DNA of 64,000 bases from JAVBWO01 sp036677375 (GCA_036677375.1 JAVBWO010000013.1:19216-83215), one strand, 5' to 3'; counted from the stretch's first letter, positions 1 through 8,788 are shown. Numbers and translations are program-made. Notes: generated from the letters alone by a model not told the origin.

Positions 1-1853
1 ATGCATACCACGCGGGAATTGAGATCAACGTTCGTCGGATGGTTGAACAAATTGAGGGAGCCGGTGCAGTAGAGCTCCAGCGCCGTTGCAATGCGCCGGG
101 CCTCCGGCTCTGGCTGGCGCAAAAGCTCCTCGTACAAATCCTGCAGTAGCGGCGTTTTCGCCGTGTCCAATCCCAGCGCGAGCTCCCGGTACACCAACCG
201 CACGCAGCGGTCGATCACGGTTTTCTCCACAGGCTGCAAGCCCTCCTTGCCGCCCACGACGAGCTCGCACAGGGAGAGCAAAAAGTCCGCCTTCATGGAA
301 AGCGGGCTCTCTTCGTCGTTCAAGTTCATTTGAAGCTCCATCGGGGAAATGTGGTGGGGGCTGTCCGGGGCAATTTCTATTACCTGACCGCCCAGCCGCC
401 GCACAAGGGGCGCGTACTCAGCCATGGGATCGACAATGATGATGCGGTCATTTGTGGCAAGGAACACGTTGATGAGCTCCCGCTTGGCCGAAAAGCTCTT
501 GCCGGAGCCTGTGGAGCCGAGGTAGAGCCCGTTGGCGGATTTGAGCTTTTTTCGGTCGGCCATAATGACGTTGTGGGACAGGGCGTTCATGCCGTAGTAG
601 AGGGCCTGCCCGCCCATGCGGAGCTCACGGGTCATAAAGGGAACGAAAATTGCTGTGGAACTAGTCGTCATGCCCCGCTGGATTTCTATGCCGTTGTAGC
701 CCAGCACCAGTGAGGACACGAAGCCCTGCTCCTGTTGCCAGTCCAGCCGTTTCAGGGCGCAGTTGTATTTCTGCGCGATACCGGAGACGGTAAACACGTC
801 GTTTTCCAGCTGCTGGCGGGTGGGGGCGATGTTCACCACGGTAAAGGTCAGCAGAAACATTCTTTCATTCCGGGACTGCAAATCCGAAAGAAGCTCCATC
901 GCGTCTTTGCTGAATGTAATGAGGTCAGGAGGCAGGATTTCCATGTCGTAGCCGGAGCGCACCGCTTTTTTCTGCTCCTCCACCTTCATTTTGTCGATGT
1001 CGGAGATTTTGCCTTTGATCGTCTTAATGGCCTTTAACTGATCCACTGTTTGAATATGGAGCGTCACGGTCATTTCCGCGTCCAATTCCAAAATCTCCGC
1101 CAGCAGCTTGTCCGAGAGCTCGGACGCCATGATCTGCAAATACGACGCCGCGCCCCAAAACCGTCCCACGCGGAATGTTCGGGTCTGCCGGAAGTCGAAG
1201 CTGTCCGGGGCGATATAGTCCTTCGTCCCCATGCCGGTTTTCACAATATCCGCCCACGAAAAACGGAACGGCTCCCGGCTGCCCGGATGCATCTGCCCGT
1301 GGAGCACCGCCAACCGCTCTTTCCCGTCCAGTGGAATGGAGGACACGCCCAACCGCTTGAAGTTGCCCGTCACGTCGGCCTCCACGCGCTCCAGCCGGGG
1401 CCGGGCGGCGGTGATCCCCTCGGCGGGGACGCCGAAGGTGATGTACTTGGAACGTTCGATGCCGTTATTGCTTTTGGCAATTTGATTTTTCAGCATCCCC
1501 ACAAACTCGCCCCTGATACTGTCGTACTCGTCCTCGGCCATGGGGATATTCACCTCATACCGGCTGCCGGAGCGGGAACGGCGGTTGACAAAGGACATCT
1601 GGAACGGCAGGGCACTGTCAAAATAATTGAGAAACGAGCTCCAGCCGCCGAAAATGGCGGTCTGATCTTCGGTGGACGCCACGGAATAATTGATGTCCTC
1701 ATATTCCACCATTTTTGTGTAGAGATTGCCGGGTAACTGGCATACGCCGTCCGGATGCATTGCCACATAGGGGATGGTCTGTTGGGCTGACAGCGCCGCC
1801 CGTTTTTTACCGGCCCTTGCCGGGCCGCACTTTTTTGTTTGCGTTTTTTGCAA
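1..1853 (-). CDS. VirB4-like conjugation ATPase (3' end cut by window)
   Basis: This is the ATPase that powers the type IV secretion channel of the ICE. The frame is open from a TTG at 1853 to the window edge (about 617 codons), so only the C-terminus is missing. The TTG is chosen because an AGGAGG-type ribosome site lies 9 nt upstream on the minus strand and the frame overlaps the end of PrgI, as is usual in these elements. Walker A GSTGSGKS falls at about residues 446-453 (positions 495-518), followed by a beta-strand and IIVDPMAEY. The N-terminal half (YVAMHPDGVCQLPG and what follows) matches the CD1110/VirB4 type of Tn1549-like elements. Several long ORFs on the other strand here are shadows. 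Confidence 0.9.
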   Translation of the reverse strand, partial: MQKTQTKKCGPARAGKKRAALSAQQTIPYVAMHPDGVCQLPGNLYTKMVEYEDINYSVASTEDQTAIFGGWSSFLNYFDSALPFQMSFVNRRSRSGSRYEVNIPMAEDEYDSIRGEFVGMLKNQIAKSNNGIERSKYITFGVPAEGITAARPRLERVEADVTGNFKRLGVSSIPLDGKERLAVLHGQMHPGSREPFRFSWADIVKTGMGTKDYIAPDSFDFRQTRTFRVGRFWGAASYLQIMASELSDKLLAEILELDAEMTVTLHIQTVDQLKAIKTIKGKISDIDKMKVEEQKKAVRSGYDMEILPPDLITFSKDAMELLSDLQSRNERMFLLTFTVVNIAPTRQQLENDVFTVSGIAQKYNCALKRLDWQQEQGFVSSLVLGYNGIEIQRGMTTSSTAIFVPFMTRELRMGGQALYYGMNALSHNVIMADRKKLKSANGLYLGSTGSGKSFSAKRELINVFLATNDRIIIVDPMAEYAPLVRRLGGQVIEIAPDSPHHISPMELQMNLNDEESPLSMKADFLLSLCELVVGGKEGLQPVEKTVIDRCVRLVYRELALGLDTAKTPLLQDLYEELLRQPEPEARRIATALELYCTGSLNLFNHPTNVDLNSRVVC

Positions 1854-2190
1854 TACGGGTTTCCTCCTTTCCCGCGAAGGGGGCGTAAATATTTTCCGTC
1901 CGATAGGGCCTCACGCCGGGCCGCAGGAAACGGGCCCGGATGATGTTGCCCACCACCTTTTCAAAGGGCAGCCCATCTCGTTCGTACATCGCCATTAAAA
2001 ACGCGGGGAGCATGATGCCCAGCATTAGAAACAGGGCCCCGCTGCCGCCGAGGGCGCTGCGGGTGAGCAAGTAGGCCGGGATACCAATGGCGGCCCCGCC
2101 GCCGAAACAAATAAGCTGGCGCTTCGTCAGGTTAAACGCCAGCTTCGTCTTGATTTTGGATAAATCATTTGGTACATTCACATAGGGCAT
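1807..2190 (-). CDS. PrgI family conjugal transfer protein
   Basis: A 127-residue membrane protein that begins MPYVNVPNDLSKIKTK, the hallmark start of PrgI-family proteins, which sit beside the VirB4 ATPase in the inner-membrane part of Gram-positive type IV secretion systems. Two hydrophobic segments are visible at about residues 27-45 and 48-66, then a basic cytoplasmic tail. It overlaps the downstream VirB4 by 47 nt and the upstream methyltransferase by 13 nt, so these genes are probably translated in a coupled way. The length fits the family. Confidence 0.88.
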   Translation of the reverse strand: MPYVNVPNDLSKIKTKLAFNLTKRQLICFGGGAAIGIPAYLLTRSALGGSGALFLMLGIMLPAFLMAMYERDGLPFEKVVGNIIRARFLRPGVRPYRTENIYAPFAGKEETRIAKNANKKVRPGKGR

Positions 2191-2762
2191 AGATCAGCCT
2201 CCTCCTGTTTGGGACAAAACGTCCCAAAGCCCTGAACGGTGCTCTCCACCTCGTTGCCCCACACGTCCCAGCCGGGCGGTATCTGCCGGGCGAACAATTC
2301 CAAGCGGGGCAGGTCGCCCATAAGAGCGACGATTTTCTCCCGTGCCTCATCCGGTTTCTTGCTGTGAGCCTCCACTGGGGAAATGATGAACTGGTGGACA
2401 TTGGCCGCCTGCCGTTTTGGATGGCCCCGCGTTGCCAGCAGGCAGATTTCCGCGTTGCCCCGCGTCCAGAAGCCGAGGCCGTAAAACCAGCTATCCGCTT
2501 TTCTGTTCTTTTTTAACCATACGAAAGCGACGGACTTATACTGAAAGCCCCATGCTTTGATAAGCCGTAGGGCCTCGGGAAGCTGGGGAAACGTGGTCCA
2601 TAAAAAAAGTACGCTGTCCGGGGCCGCAAGATCGGCAACGGGTAATGCGCACAATTCCTCAATCCCCATCGTGGGGTAATGGTTTTCCGCCGCGCCCTGT
2701 ACACCCTTTTGCGAGTAGCGCCACGGGGGATCGGCGTAAATAATTGAATATTTTTTGCTCAG
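2178..2762 (-). CDS. MT-A70 family DNA N6-adenine methyltransferase
   Basis: Carries the catalytic DPPW motif near the N-terminus (YADPPWRYS) and the typical MT-A70 series: HYPTM, LFLWTT, FVWLKKNR, GFWTRGNAEICLLATRG and a C-terminal ELFAR. It probably methylates adenine in the element's own DNA to protect it from host restriction; no cognate nuclease is seen. The start is uncertain. The GTG at 2783 lies before the ribosome site (GGTAGGAG), while a CTG at 2760-2762 sits 5 nt after it, so I use the CTG, giving 194 aa. A palindrome copy lies in its last codons. The adjacent rightward cargo gene differs sharply in base composition. Confidence 0.85.
   Translation of the reverse strand: MSKKYSIIYADPPWRYSQKGVQGAAENHYPTMGIEELCALPVADLAAPDSVLFLWTTFPQLPEALRLIKAWGFQYKSVAFVWLKKNRKADSWFYGLGFWTRGNAEICLLATRGHPKRQAANVHQFIISPVEAHSKKPDEAREKIVALMGDLPRLELFARQIPPGWDVWGNEVESTVQGFGTFCPKQEEADLCPM
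2208..2228. repeat. ICE palindrome, copy a
   Basis: Perfect 8-bp arms (TTTGGGAC / GTCCCAAA) around AAAAC. It lies inside the 3' end of the MT-A70 gene, where the minus strand reads F-G-T-F-C-P-K. It is one of six related copies found only in the ICE. Confidence 0.85.
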
Positions 2763-2856
2763 GAATTCTCCTACCTTTCTCACAGTTTAATAGTTTGCGT
2801 TAATGTACAAAATCCAGTAGAATAATGGTATTCCATTACGAAAGAAGGGGGAAACA

Positions 2857-3525
2857 ATGGCCAAGAATCGTAGTAAGAAGCAAACGGATAGTCCCCGGCC
2901 TTCTCAGTCTACTGTTATTGATCCATCTGTTCACAGCCTTGAATGCAGCAAGCTGCGAGATGCCATCGTAGAAGCCAACCAAATCATTAAAGATAAGGAA
3001 GCCGAGATAGAGAAAAAGAAAATTGAAAACGATTATCTGACTATGCCGCTAATACTTTTATTAAAAGCAATTTTTGGTGCCGGCATTTTTCTTTTAGCAA
3101 TATTTATCATCGTAGGTATCGTATTCTCCTATACATTATTCGATTTTCCAAAGGATGTTTTACAGACCTCATTAACATCCGTATTTTGGTTTGCCTTCAT
3201 ATCAGCCATTATCACTTTCGGAGTAATCAATCACAAACACAAGAAGAAACAGCCGCTAAACTTGACAGCAATAAAGATTGTATATGGGGCGTTGCTATTG
3301 TTTGGCGGAGTTCCATATGTGTGGGCTCTTTTTCTAAATCAACAATTGGTTTCTGCAATTGCAATCGTCGTTATAAGTGTACTGCTGTTGGTATTCTGCT
3401 ACTTAGCAATAAGGACTCTTAAGCAGGAAACGGATCGATCTTTTTTGGTTTCCTACTTTTCAGCAATTGTGTCTATCGCCGCACTCGCCGTTTCAGCGGT
3501 TGCGCTATTTATATCACAACAATAA
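2857..3525 (+). CDS. Unknown multi-pass membrane protein, ICE cargo
   Basis: A 222-aa protein not recognised as a member of a named family. The N-terminus is basic and polar (MAKNRSKKQTDS), followed by a short coiled-coil-like stretch (about 33-57, rich in K and E). Six likely membrane segments then lie at about 62-90, 101-120, 134-152, 155-175, 178-185 and 200-220. It is AT-rich, faces against the transfer operon, and has its own AAGAAGGGGG ribosome site 9 nt before the ATG. It lies between two methyltransferase genes. Position and composition suggest acquired cargo; the role is unknown. Confidence 0.75.
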   Translation: MAKNRSKKQTDSPRPSQSTVIDPSVHSLECSKLRDAIVEANQIIKDKEAEIEKKKIENDYLTMPLILLLKAIFGAGIFLLAIFIIVGIVFSYTLFDFPKDVLQTSLTSVFWFAFISAIITFGVINHKHKKKQPLNLTAIKIVYGALLLFGGVPYVWALFLNQQLVSAIAIVVISVLLLVFCYLAIRTLKQETDRSFLVSYFSAIVSIAALAVSAVALFISQQ

Positions 3526-3535
3526 ATTAAAAATA

Positions 3536-4324
3536 TCACTCCTCCTCGGATGTTGCGTTGTATATTCTGTTTTTTGCCAGCGTGTAAAACTTTGGCGCGT
3601 TTTCAAAGCAGATGAAGCGGCGGCCTGTGTTGAGCGCGGCCACGGCGGTTGTACCGGAACCGGCACAGCAGTCGGCCACCACCTCGCCCTCTCGGGTATA
3701 GGTTTTGATGAAATATTCGCAGAGCTCCACCGGCTTCTGTGTGGGATGAATGCTACCCGTAACCGTGGGCACGAAAAGCACGTTGCAGGGATAGCGCCGC
3801 CCGTCGCTGGATTCGGAGCCGCTCCGCTCAAACTTGCCGTAGTTAGGGCTGGTGCCGCTGAGGGAGTGAATTTTTCGGTAAGGTGTGCCGTAGGTAAACT
3901 GCGGATAATAGTCCGGGGCTTTCCGGTAGAACACCAGAATGTTCTCGGACTTTTTCAGCGGGGCGCGGTTGGCGTTGAGAAAGCCGGTGCCGCGCTCCTT
4001 ATACCATATCCACTCATAGCGGAGCATTTCGAGGTTGGACGCGCCCAGCACCTTGTCATAGGGGCACTGCGCGAACAGCAGCACCGCGCCCTCCGGCTTC
4101 ACCGTCCAGCGCACCGCCTCCCAAAACTCGATCAAAGGTAACGGCACATCCCAATAGTTGCGCGTCGTGCCGTAGGGCGGATCGGTCAGCAGCATATCCA
4201 CCGAATGGCGGGGCAGAGATTTCAGCCCCTCGATCCCGTCCATAAGGAAAATGCCGTTCGGTTCTAATACCCGCCCGTCCGGGGCCTTTGGGACGTTTTG
4301 TCTCAAGGTGATGTTATCTGTCAT
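3536..4324 (-). CDS. DNA methyltransferase (N6-adenine / N4-cytosine, beta-class order)
   Basis: A 262-aa methylase with catalytic motif IV first (LLTDPPYGTT, about residues 45-54) and the S-adenosylmethionine motif near the C-terminus (DCCAGSGTTAVAA, about 217-229) preceded by IHPTQKPVEL. This is the beta-group order of type II/III-like methylases. There is no target-recognition partner or nuclease beside it, so it is an orphan, probably anti-restriction or regulatory for the ICE. It belongs to the leftward transfer block. Its first codons contain an imperfect copy of the ICE palindrome. Its stop lies 10 bp from the stop of the convergent membrane-protein gene. Confidence 0.87.
   Translation of the reverse strand: MTDNITLRQNVPKAPDGRVLEPNGIFLMDGIEGLKSLPRHSVDMLLTDPPYGTTRNYWDVPLPLIEFWEAVRWTVKPEGAVLLFAQCPYDKVLGASNLEMLRYEWIWYKERGTGFLNANRAPLKKSENILVFYRKAPDYYPQFTYGTPYRKIHSLSGTSPNYGKFERSGSESSDGRRYPCNVLFVPTVTGSIHPTQKPVELCEYFIKTYTREGEVVADCCAGSGTTAVAALNTGRRFICFENAPKFYTLAKNRIYNATSEEE
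4287..4307. repeat. ICE palindrome, copy b
   Basis: TTTGGGAC-GTTTT-GTCTCAA, one mismatch from perfect. It lies in the first codons of the methyltransferase, where the minus strand reads L-R-Q-N-V-P-K, a different frame from copies a and f. Confidence 0.8.
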
Positions 4325-4392
4325 GAGTTGTGTTTCCTATCTGTGCGCTTTAGCGCCAAGTATGATACAATTCAAATAAAGGGGGCGATTTT

Positions 4393-5292
4393 TTGCAGTA
4401 TGAAATTACAATGGATTTGTGCAGAGATTATAGCGAGTTAGTACAAAGTTGGATGAGGCAACAGGAAATACAATCCGATAAAATAGGTGAGGATTTGTGG
4501 TACGAATTCTTTAATCTGCAAAAGAAGAAGATCAAGCCCCAAAAACGAAAGGTATGGTTTTCAAACGAATTTTCATGCCAGGCAGATTTTCAAAACGGGC
4601 TGAAAATACTTGTACATAAATTTGAAATTGGCGATGATGTCTCCTTAAATTTAAGCAAGGATGCACACTGTGCCTCTGAATTCGATGCGCTACTGTATGA
4701 CTGGGGAATTTACCATTTTCATTTAGGAGAAACGATTGATAGAAAAACTGGACGTATAACTCGGACTGGGCCTATTTTGTTTGCCAAGGTTGATGATAGA
4801 AATGTCTATTGCATTGACGTATACTTTCACGGAAAAGGTGTTGCTTCGCCTTGGTCGAAGCAAGAAATGGTGAAGATTCTACATAACAACTGGCCCGAAA
4901 CGATCAAGAAATATAGGCTTCCAGAAGGGATTCAACTATATCCTACAAGTGTTGAGCTACCTACAGATCAGGAATATTCCTTGCTACGGAATAGCGGAAT
5001 TACCACACCGATTTTCGTTGATAAAGGCATAGCCTATTTTTCGCCTGGTGGTGGGTATATGTCTACCGGACATAGCTATGAGGTGGTTTCTATATGCCAG
5101 AAAATTCATAATACCTTGAAACTCAATGAAATTTATATAAAAGAAAATATCACCTCTCTTGTAAAAAATATTGAGCGCGTTGCTGGAGAGCTACCTGAAT
5201 GCCAATTGCATTTAAAGCTATTGGTGCAGAACGGCGAATTCTGTGTTGTTGATTTACATTCAATGGTCAAATTAGTTCCAATCAAGTTCTAA
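4393..5292 (+). CDS. Unknown 299-aa soluble protein, ICE cargo
   Basis: I do not recognise a named family. The TTG start follows an AAAGGGGG ribosome-site-like stretch. No membrane segment is visible. The most striking part is about residues 93-150: DWGIYHFHLG, then LFAKVDD and IDVYFHGKG, followed by NNWPETIKKYRL. This mix of paired histidines and acidic residues looks like a compact catalytic or toxin-type fold, but that is inference. The gene is AT-rich, faces against the transfer operon and meets VirB6 tail to tail with a 4-bp overlap, which fits recent insertion as cargo. Defence against phage or rival elements is possible but unproven. Confidence 0.7.
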   Translation: MQYEITMDLCRDYSELVQSWMRQQEIQSDKIGEDLWYEFFNLQKKKIKPQKRKVWFSNEFSCQADFQNGLKILVHKFEIGDDVSLNLSKDAHCASEFDALLYDWGIYHFHLGETIDRKTGRITRTGPILFAKVDDRNVYCIDVYFHGKGVASPWSKQEMVKILHNNWPETIKKYRLPEGIQLYPTSVELPTDQEYSLLRNSGITTPIFVDKGIAYFSPGGGYMSTGHSYEVVSICQKIHNTLKLNEIYIKENITSLVKNIERVAGELPECQLHLKLLVQNGEFCVVDLHSMVKLVPIKF

Positions 5293-6143
5293 TGAACGCC
5301 GAACACGCTATTTGCCAGCGAGCCAGTTTTGAACAGCATAAAGCAGAGCAAGACCGTGTACCCGACGCACCCCCATATCGCGCCGATGGGATCGTCGCCC
5401 ACGGCGATGCCCTGAACGAGCACCGCGTAGATTGCCACACAGACGAGGATCAGCAGACCTTGAAAGCCAACGGCGAACAGGGATTTGAAATAGTTCTGGC
5501 CCATACTTCCGATTTCCCGGTTTGTCAGCGTGGCAAACGGAATGGGCGCTAAGCTGGTCAGTAAATAGATTTGCAGCATTCGCCCGTACACGATAACGAA
5601 AATAACGATGTTCAGCGCCCACATGGTGATGCCGATGAAGGAGGACTGGAGCCATAATCCCAGCAGGGGGCCCAATTCCATTTCCTCCAGCGTGTCCATC
5701 ATCCCCGGCGTGATGTCGGTGGAGCCTTGGATCAGCCCCGCAGAGCTGTTGATGACGCTCTGCGTCACGTCGAACACCGCGTTTACGATGTTGAACGTGT
5801 TGGAGAGGATGAGGATGGCCGCCGCCGTTTTGAACATCCATTTGAAAAATATCCAGTAGTCCAGATCGTGCAGATTATTCTTTTCGATAATGAGCTCAAT
5901 GAGCTCGTAGGTTGCGACAAAGGTCAGAATCAACCCGGCAATCGGCAGTACCACCGTCTCGGAAAGCTGCCGTATGAGGGAGAAAACTCCGGCGTTCCAT
6001 GCCGCCGGAGTCGTCCCCACTTGCACCGCAATCTCTCCGACTCGGGTATTGACCGTATCAAAAAGCCCGTCGAGGTTGCCCATGATCCCCTCGATCAGAA
6101 GCTCCTTTAGCCAGTCCGTGATCCAGTCGGTGAGAATTCCCAT
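5289..6143 (-). CDS. VirB6/TrbL-like conjugal transfer membrane protein
   Basis: A 284-aa polytopic membrane protein of the conjugation channel. Long hydrophobic segments lie at about 64-85, 98-118, 170-205 (two close helices) and 228-275 (two helices), with the conserved polar stretch LTSLAPIPFATL and GQNYFKSLFAVGFQG typical of the CD1112-type VirB6-like proteins of Tn1549-like elements. It is the second gene after Maff2, 12 bp downstream, and so in the same operon. Its stop overlaps the stop of the convergent cargo gene. Confidence 0.87.
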   Translation of the reverse strand: MGILTDWITDWLKELLIEGIMGNLDGLFDTVNTRVGEIAVQVGTTPAAWNAGVFSLIRQLSETVVLPIAGLILTFVATYELIELIIEKNNLHDLDYWIFFKWMFKTAAAILILSNTFNIVNAVFDVTQSVINSSAGLIQGSTDITPGMMDTLEEMELGPLLGLWLQSSFIGITMWALNIVIFVIVYGRMLQIYLLTSLAPIPFATLTNREIGSMGQNYFKSLFAVGFQGLLILVCVAIYAVLVQGIAVGDDPIGAIWGCVGYTVLLCFMLFKTGSLANSVFGVH

Positions 6144-6155
6144 AGGCCGCCGCCC

Positions 6156-6368
6156 TTAAAACAGCGTTGACAACAGGGGGATCAGCGTGAGGCCGAGCAC
6201 GATGATACCGCCGCCCGCCATGAGCTGTTTTATCCCTTGCGATTTCGCTCCTGGGTTATCCGATCCGTACCCCTCCAGAAGGTTGACCACGCCCCACACC
6301 GCGAGGCCCGCGCCCAGCGCGACGACAAGGGTTTGCAGGGTATCCACTGCGGAAGAAAAGAACTCCAT
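6156..6368 (-). CDS. Maff2-family small membrane protein
   Basis: A 70-aa protein with two hydrophobic helices (about 11-30 and 48-68) around a glycine-rich loop (LEGYGSDNPGAKSQGIKQLMAGGG), matching the Maff2 family found between VirD4 and VirB6 in Tn1549-like elements. It resembles a VirB2/pilin-like subunit in size and shape, although that role is inferred. The start is supported by a GGAGG 6 nt upstream. A terminator hairpin separates it from VirD4, so it may also have its own promoter or be expressed by read-through. Confidence 0.87.
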   Translation of the reverse strand: MEFFSSAVDTLQTLVVALGAGLAVWGVVNLLEGYGSDNPGAKSQGIKQLMAGGGIIVLGLTLIPLLSTLF

Positions 6369-6404
6369 ATATACCTCCGTTTCTCCGGGGTCATGCCCCG
6401 GCCA

Positions 6405-6431
6405 TGAAAAAAGCCGCCCTTTTCAGGCGGC
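6405..6431 (-). terminator. Intrinsic terminator between virD4 and maff2
   Basis: GCCGCC/GGCGGC stem with the loop CTTTTCA, followed on the minus strand by six Ts. It would limit transcription from VirD4 into the channel genes. Confidence 0.75.
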
Positions 6432-6435
6432 ATCC

Positions 6436-6456
6436 TTTGGGACAAAACGTCCCGAA
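6436..6456. repeat. ICE palindrome, copy c
   Basis: TTTGGGAC-AAAAC-GTCCCGAA, lying just after the VirD4 stop codon in a noncoding gap. Confidence 0.85.
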
Positions 6457-6458
6457 CC

Positions 6459-8288
6459 TTATACAAAAGCGTCGGGGTCGTCGAGATCGTCATAGTTGAG
6501 AATGTCCTCGTCCTCGTCTATGAGCGCCTCGTCCGGCACCGTTGCTTCGTACACCTCACAGAGCTCCTCCGGCTCCGGCGTCCTGCGCCGGGTGATGAGC
6601 TTTTCAAGATTAAAAGTATTGCGTTTATCTGCCTCAGCCGTGTACTTGTAATTTGGGTGCTTTTTCAGATCAAACTTTGGGGATAAGAAGGGGCGCAGGC
6701 CGCGAAGCTGCAAAATGCATTTATTCCCGTCCATGGTAATGAGCTCGTCCGGAGCCATGAGCTCACGGCCCAAACGCTGCACGTTCTGACCGTAGCTTTC
6801 GGATTGCCCCCGCGTCCGGCTCTCCGTCTGTATGGATATCGTCGCCTTGCCCAGCGCCTCTGAAAGCTCTTTGATCGTGGTGTGTTCCCGCCCGCCGAGG
6901 AAGATCACGCTGTCCATATTGCCGAGAATCGTCTCGGCGTTGTCCTTGTAAATCGCTTTACACTGGCTTTGCGCCTGATACAGCAGACACAGGCTGACTT
7001 CGCGGGAACGGATGACGGCCACCAGCTTTTCCAGATTGGGCACCTGCCCGGTATTCGCCGCCTCATCCCACAGCACCCGCACATGATGGGGCAGACGGCC
7101 TCCGTGTACATTGTCGGCCCGTTCGCACAAAAGATTGAACATTTGAGAGAAAGCCAGAGCGACGATGAAGTTGTAGGTCTGATCCGTATCGGAAATGATG
7201 AAGAACGTCGCCGTTTTCCGGTCGCCCATGCGGTCGAGTTCAAGCTCGTCATAGCTCATGATCTCCCGAAGTTGGGGGATGTCAAAGGCGGCCAGCCGAG
7301 CGCCGCAGGAAATTAAGATCGATTTTGCTGTCTTGCCGCTTGCCAAGCGGTATTTCACATATTGCTTGACCGCAAAACAATCCGGCTTGCGTTTTTGCAG
7401 CCCTTTGAACATATAGTCCACGGCGTTCATAAACGCCTCGTCGTCTTCTCTCACCTCCATGCCGCTGATCATATCCACCAGCGTATTGATGTTTCTGTCC
7501 TTCTCCGGACCCTCGAAAATAATGTAGGCAAGCAGAGCGCAGTACAAAAGCGTCTCGGCTTTCGACCAGAACGGATCGGCCTCCTTGCCGTCGCCCCGCG
7601 TGTTGGCAATCAGGGTATTGACAAACTTGAGAATATTGGCCTCGTTTTTGATATACGACAAGGGATTATAATGCATTGACTTGGAGAAATCGATGCTGTT
7701 GAACACCTTGATCTTGTATCCCTGCCGCTGCAAAAAGCTGCCCACCTGGGCCAGCACCCCGCCCTTCGGATCGACTACGACATATGAGGAATGCGCCTGC
7801 AAAAGCTGGGGCGTCAGCCAGAACCGGGTTTTGCCCGAGCCGGAAGAACCGATGACGCAGCAGTTGAGATTCCGGGCGTTGGCCGGATTTTTCGGGCGGG
7901 TATTCATGGTGAGAAACTCCGTGCCGGTCAGGATGACGTTGTTTTTGAACACGGGATCGGCAAAGGGTTTGATGTCCTTTTCCGTACCCCACCGGGCCGA
8001 GCCGTACTCCAGATCACGCCGGAATTTCTTGGCGTTCCTGCTTTTATAATAAATGAACAGCCGGAACAGGGTAGCTCCCGCGATCCCGATAAGCCAGTCA
8101 AAGGCATTGGCCCCCGGCGCGAGTGTCCCGAACGCCGGGCCGACGGTTTTTATCATACCAAGCAGCTTTTCTCCGAAACCGGCTCCCGCCGCCAGCCGAT
8201 AGGCCGTCCCAAACTTCAAAAATGCCCACAGAATGAACAGATAAGGCAAATTGGGCAGTACATATTTTTTTATTTTATCTGTCCTCAC
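6459..8288 (-). CDS. VirD4-type conjugal coupling protein
   Basis: A 609-aa membrane-anchored ATPase that brings the relaxase-DNA complex to the secretion channel. Hydrophobic segments lie at about 10-30 and 63-81, the motif YGSARW at about 95-100, Walker A GSSGSGKT at 147-154, and a Walker B region VLWDEAAN further on, all typical of the VirD4 CD1115 group. The start is a GTG at 8288, with AGGAGG 6 nt upstream inside the end of the DUF3801 gene, so the two are translationally coupled. The acidic tail (EDEDILNYDDLDDPD) is usual for these proteins. Confidence 0.93.
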   Translation of the reverse strand: MRTDKIKKYVLPNLPYLFILWAFLKFGTAYRLAAGAGFGEKLLGMIKTVGPAFGTLAPGANAFDWLIGIAGATLFRLFIYYKSRNAKKFRRDLEYGSARWGTEKDIKPFADPVFKNNVILTGTEFLTMNTRPKNPANARNLNCCVIGSSGSGKTRFWLTPQLLQAHSSYVVVDPKGGVLAQVGSFLQRQGYKIKVFNSIDFSKSMHYNPLSYIKNEANILKFVNTLIANTRGDGKEADPFWSKAETLLYCALLAYIIFEGPEKDRNINTLVDMISGMEVREDDEAFMNAVDYMFKGLQKRKPDCFAVKQYVKYRLASGKTAKSILISCGARLAAFDIPQLREIMSYDELELDRMGDRKTATFFIISDTDQTYNFIVALAFSQMFNLLCERADNVHGGRLPHHVRVLWDEAANTGQVPNLEKLVAVIRSREVSLCLLYQAQSQCKAIYKDNAETILGNMDSVIFLGGREHTTIKELSEALGKATISIQTESRTRGQSESYGQNVQRLGRELMAPDELITMDGNKCILQLRGLRPFLSPKFDLKKHPNYKYTAEADKRNTFNLEKLITRRRTPEPEELCEVYEATVPDEALIDEDEDILNYDDLDDPDAFV

Positions 8289-8754
8289 GCGCCGCCTCCT
8301 TTACCCGTTCCCGCTTGCGGGGCTGTTCTTTTGCAAGCTCCTCCGAGGCCCGTTTGAGCTGTTCGCGGATGGGGACGCGCCGGGATTTGGACTTGTTCAG
8401 CACTCGCCTTGAATATTCGGAAAAGCAGGCGGTAATGGCGTCAGCCTGTCCCGCCTTGAAAAACAGCAGATATTTATCCGGCCCGGCCTTGTAAAAGGAA
8501 TAATCCACGTTCCATTTCCGGGCCACCCGGTCAAACAGTTTTGTATCGCCGGAAAGCTCGATACTGTTCGTGGCCGCGCCGTGGGCCATGAGCTTCTTGA
8601 CACTTTGCTTTCCATGGGGTGTCAGTTTGGCCCGGTGCGCTTTTTGGATCTTCCGTCCAATCGTGCCCAGCACATACGCCAGCCCACGCGCCGTCAGTTT
8701 GCTGGCCTTTACGGAAATTGCAATGGTGCGCCGGGATACGTCCTCTTCTATCAG
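8275..8754 (-). CDS. DUF3801 / PcfB-like conjugation protein
   Basis: A 159-aa protein that reads IEEDVSRRTIAISVKASK at the N-terminus and continues as a DUF3801 domain; PcfB of pCF10 is a relaxase-associated relative. The likely start is a CTG at 8752-8754, since AGGAGG lies 9 nt upstream and conserved residues precede the first canonical start (GTG at 8673). The C-terminal third is basic (RRVLNKSKSRRVPIREQLKR), fitting nucleic-acid or relaxase contact. It overlaps VirD4 by 14 nt. Confidence 0.8.
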   Translation of the reverse strand: MIEEDVSRRTIAISVKASKLTARGLAYVLGTIGRKIQKAHRAKLTPHGKQSVKKLMAHGAATNSIELSGDTKLFDRVARKWNVDYSFYKAGPDKYLLFFKAGQADAITACFSEYSRRVLNKSKSRRVPIREQLKRASEELAKEQPRKRERVKEAAREDR

Positions 8755-8767
8755 CTAAAACCACCTC

Positions 8768-8788
8768 CTCGGGACATTTTGTCTCAAA
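8768..8788. repeat. ICE palindrome, copy d
   Basis: CTCGGGAC-ATTTT-GTCTCAAA, a degenerate copy in the gap between ardA and the DUF3801 gene. Confidence 0.7.

Noticed and set aside
330..1736. Long ORFs on the plus strand (127 and 228 codons)
   Set aside because: They lie antisense to the VirB4 gene, whose minus-strand frame is open over the whole stretch and carries a Walker A motif. They have no family features.
6436..6456. The ICE palindrome as ordinary terminators
   Set aside because: None of the six copies is followed by a T-run, the stem is short in several, and three lie inside coding sequence.
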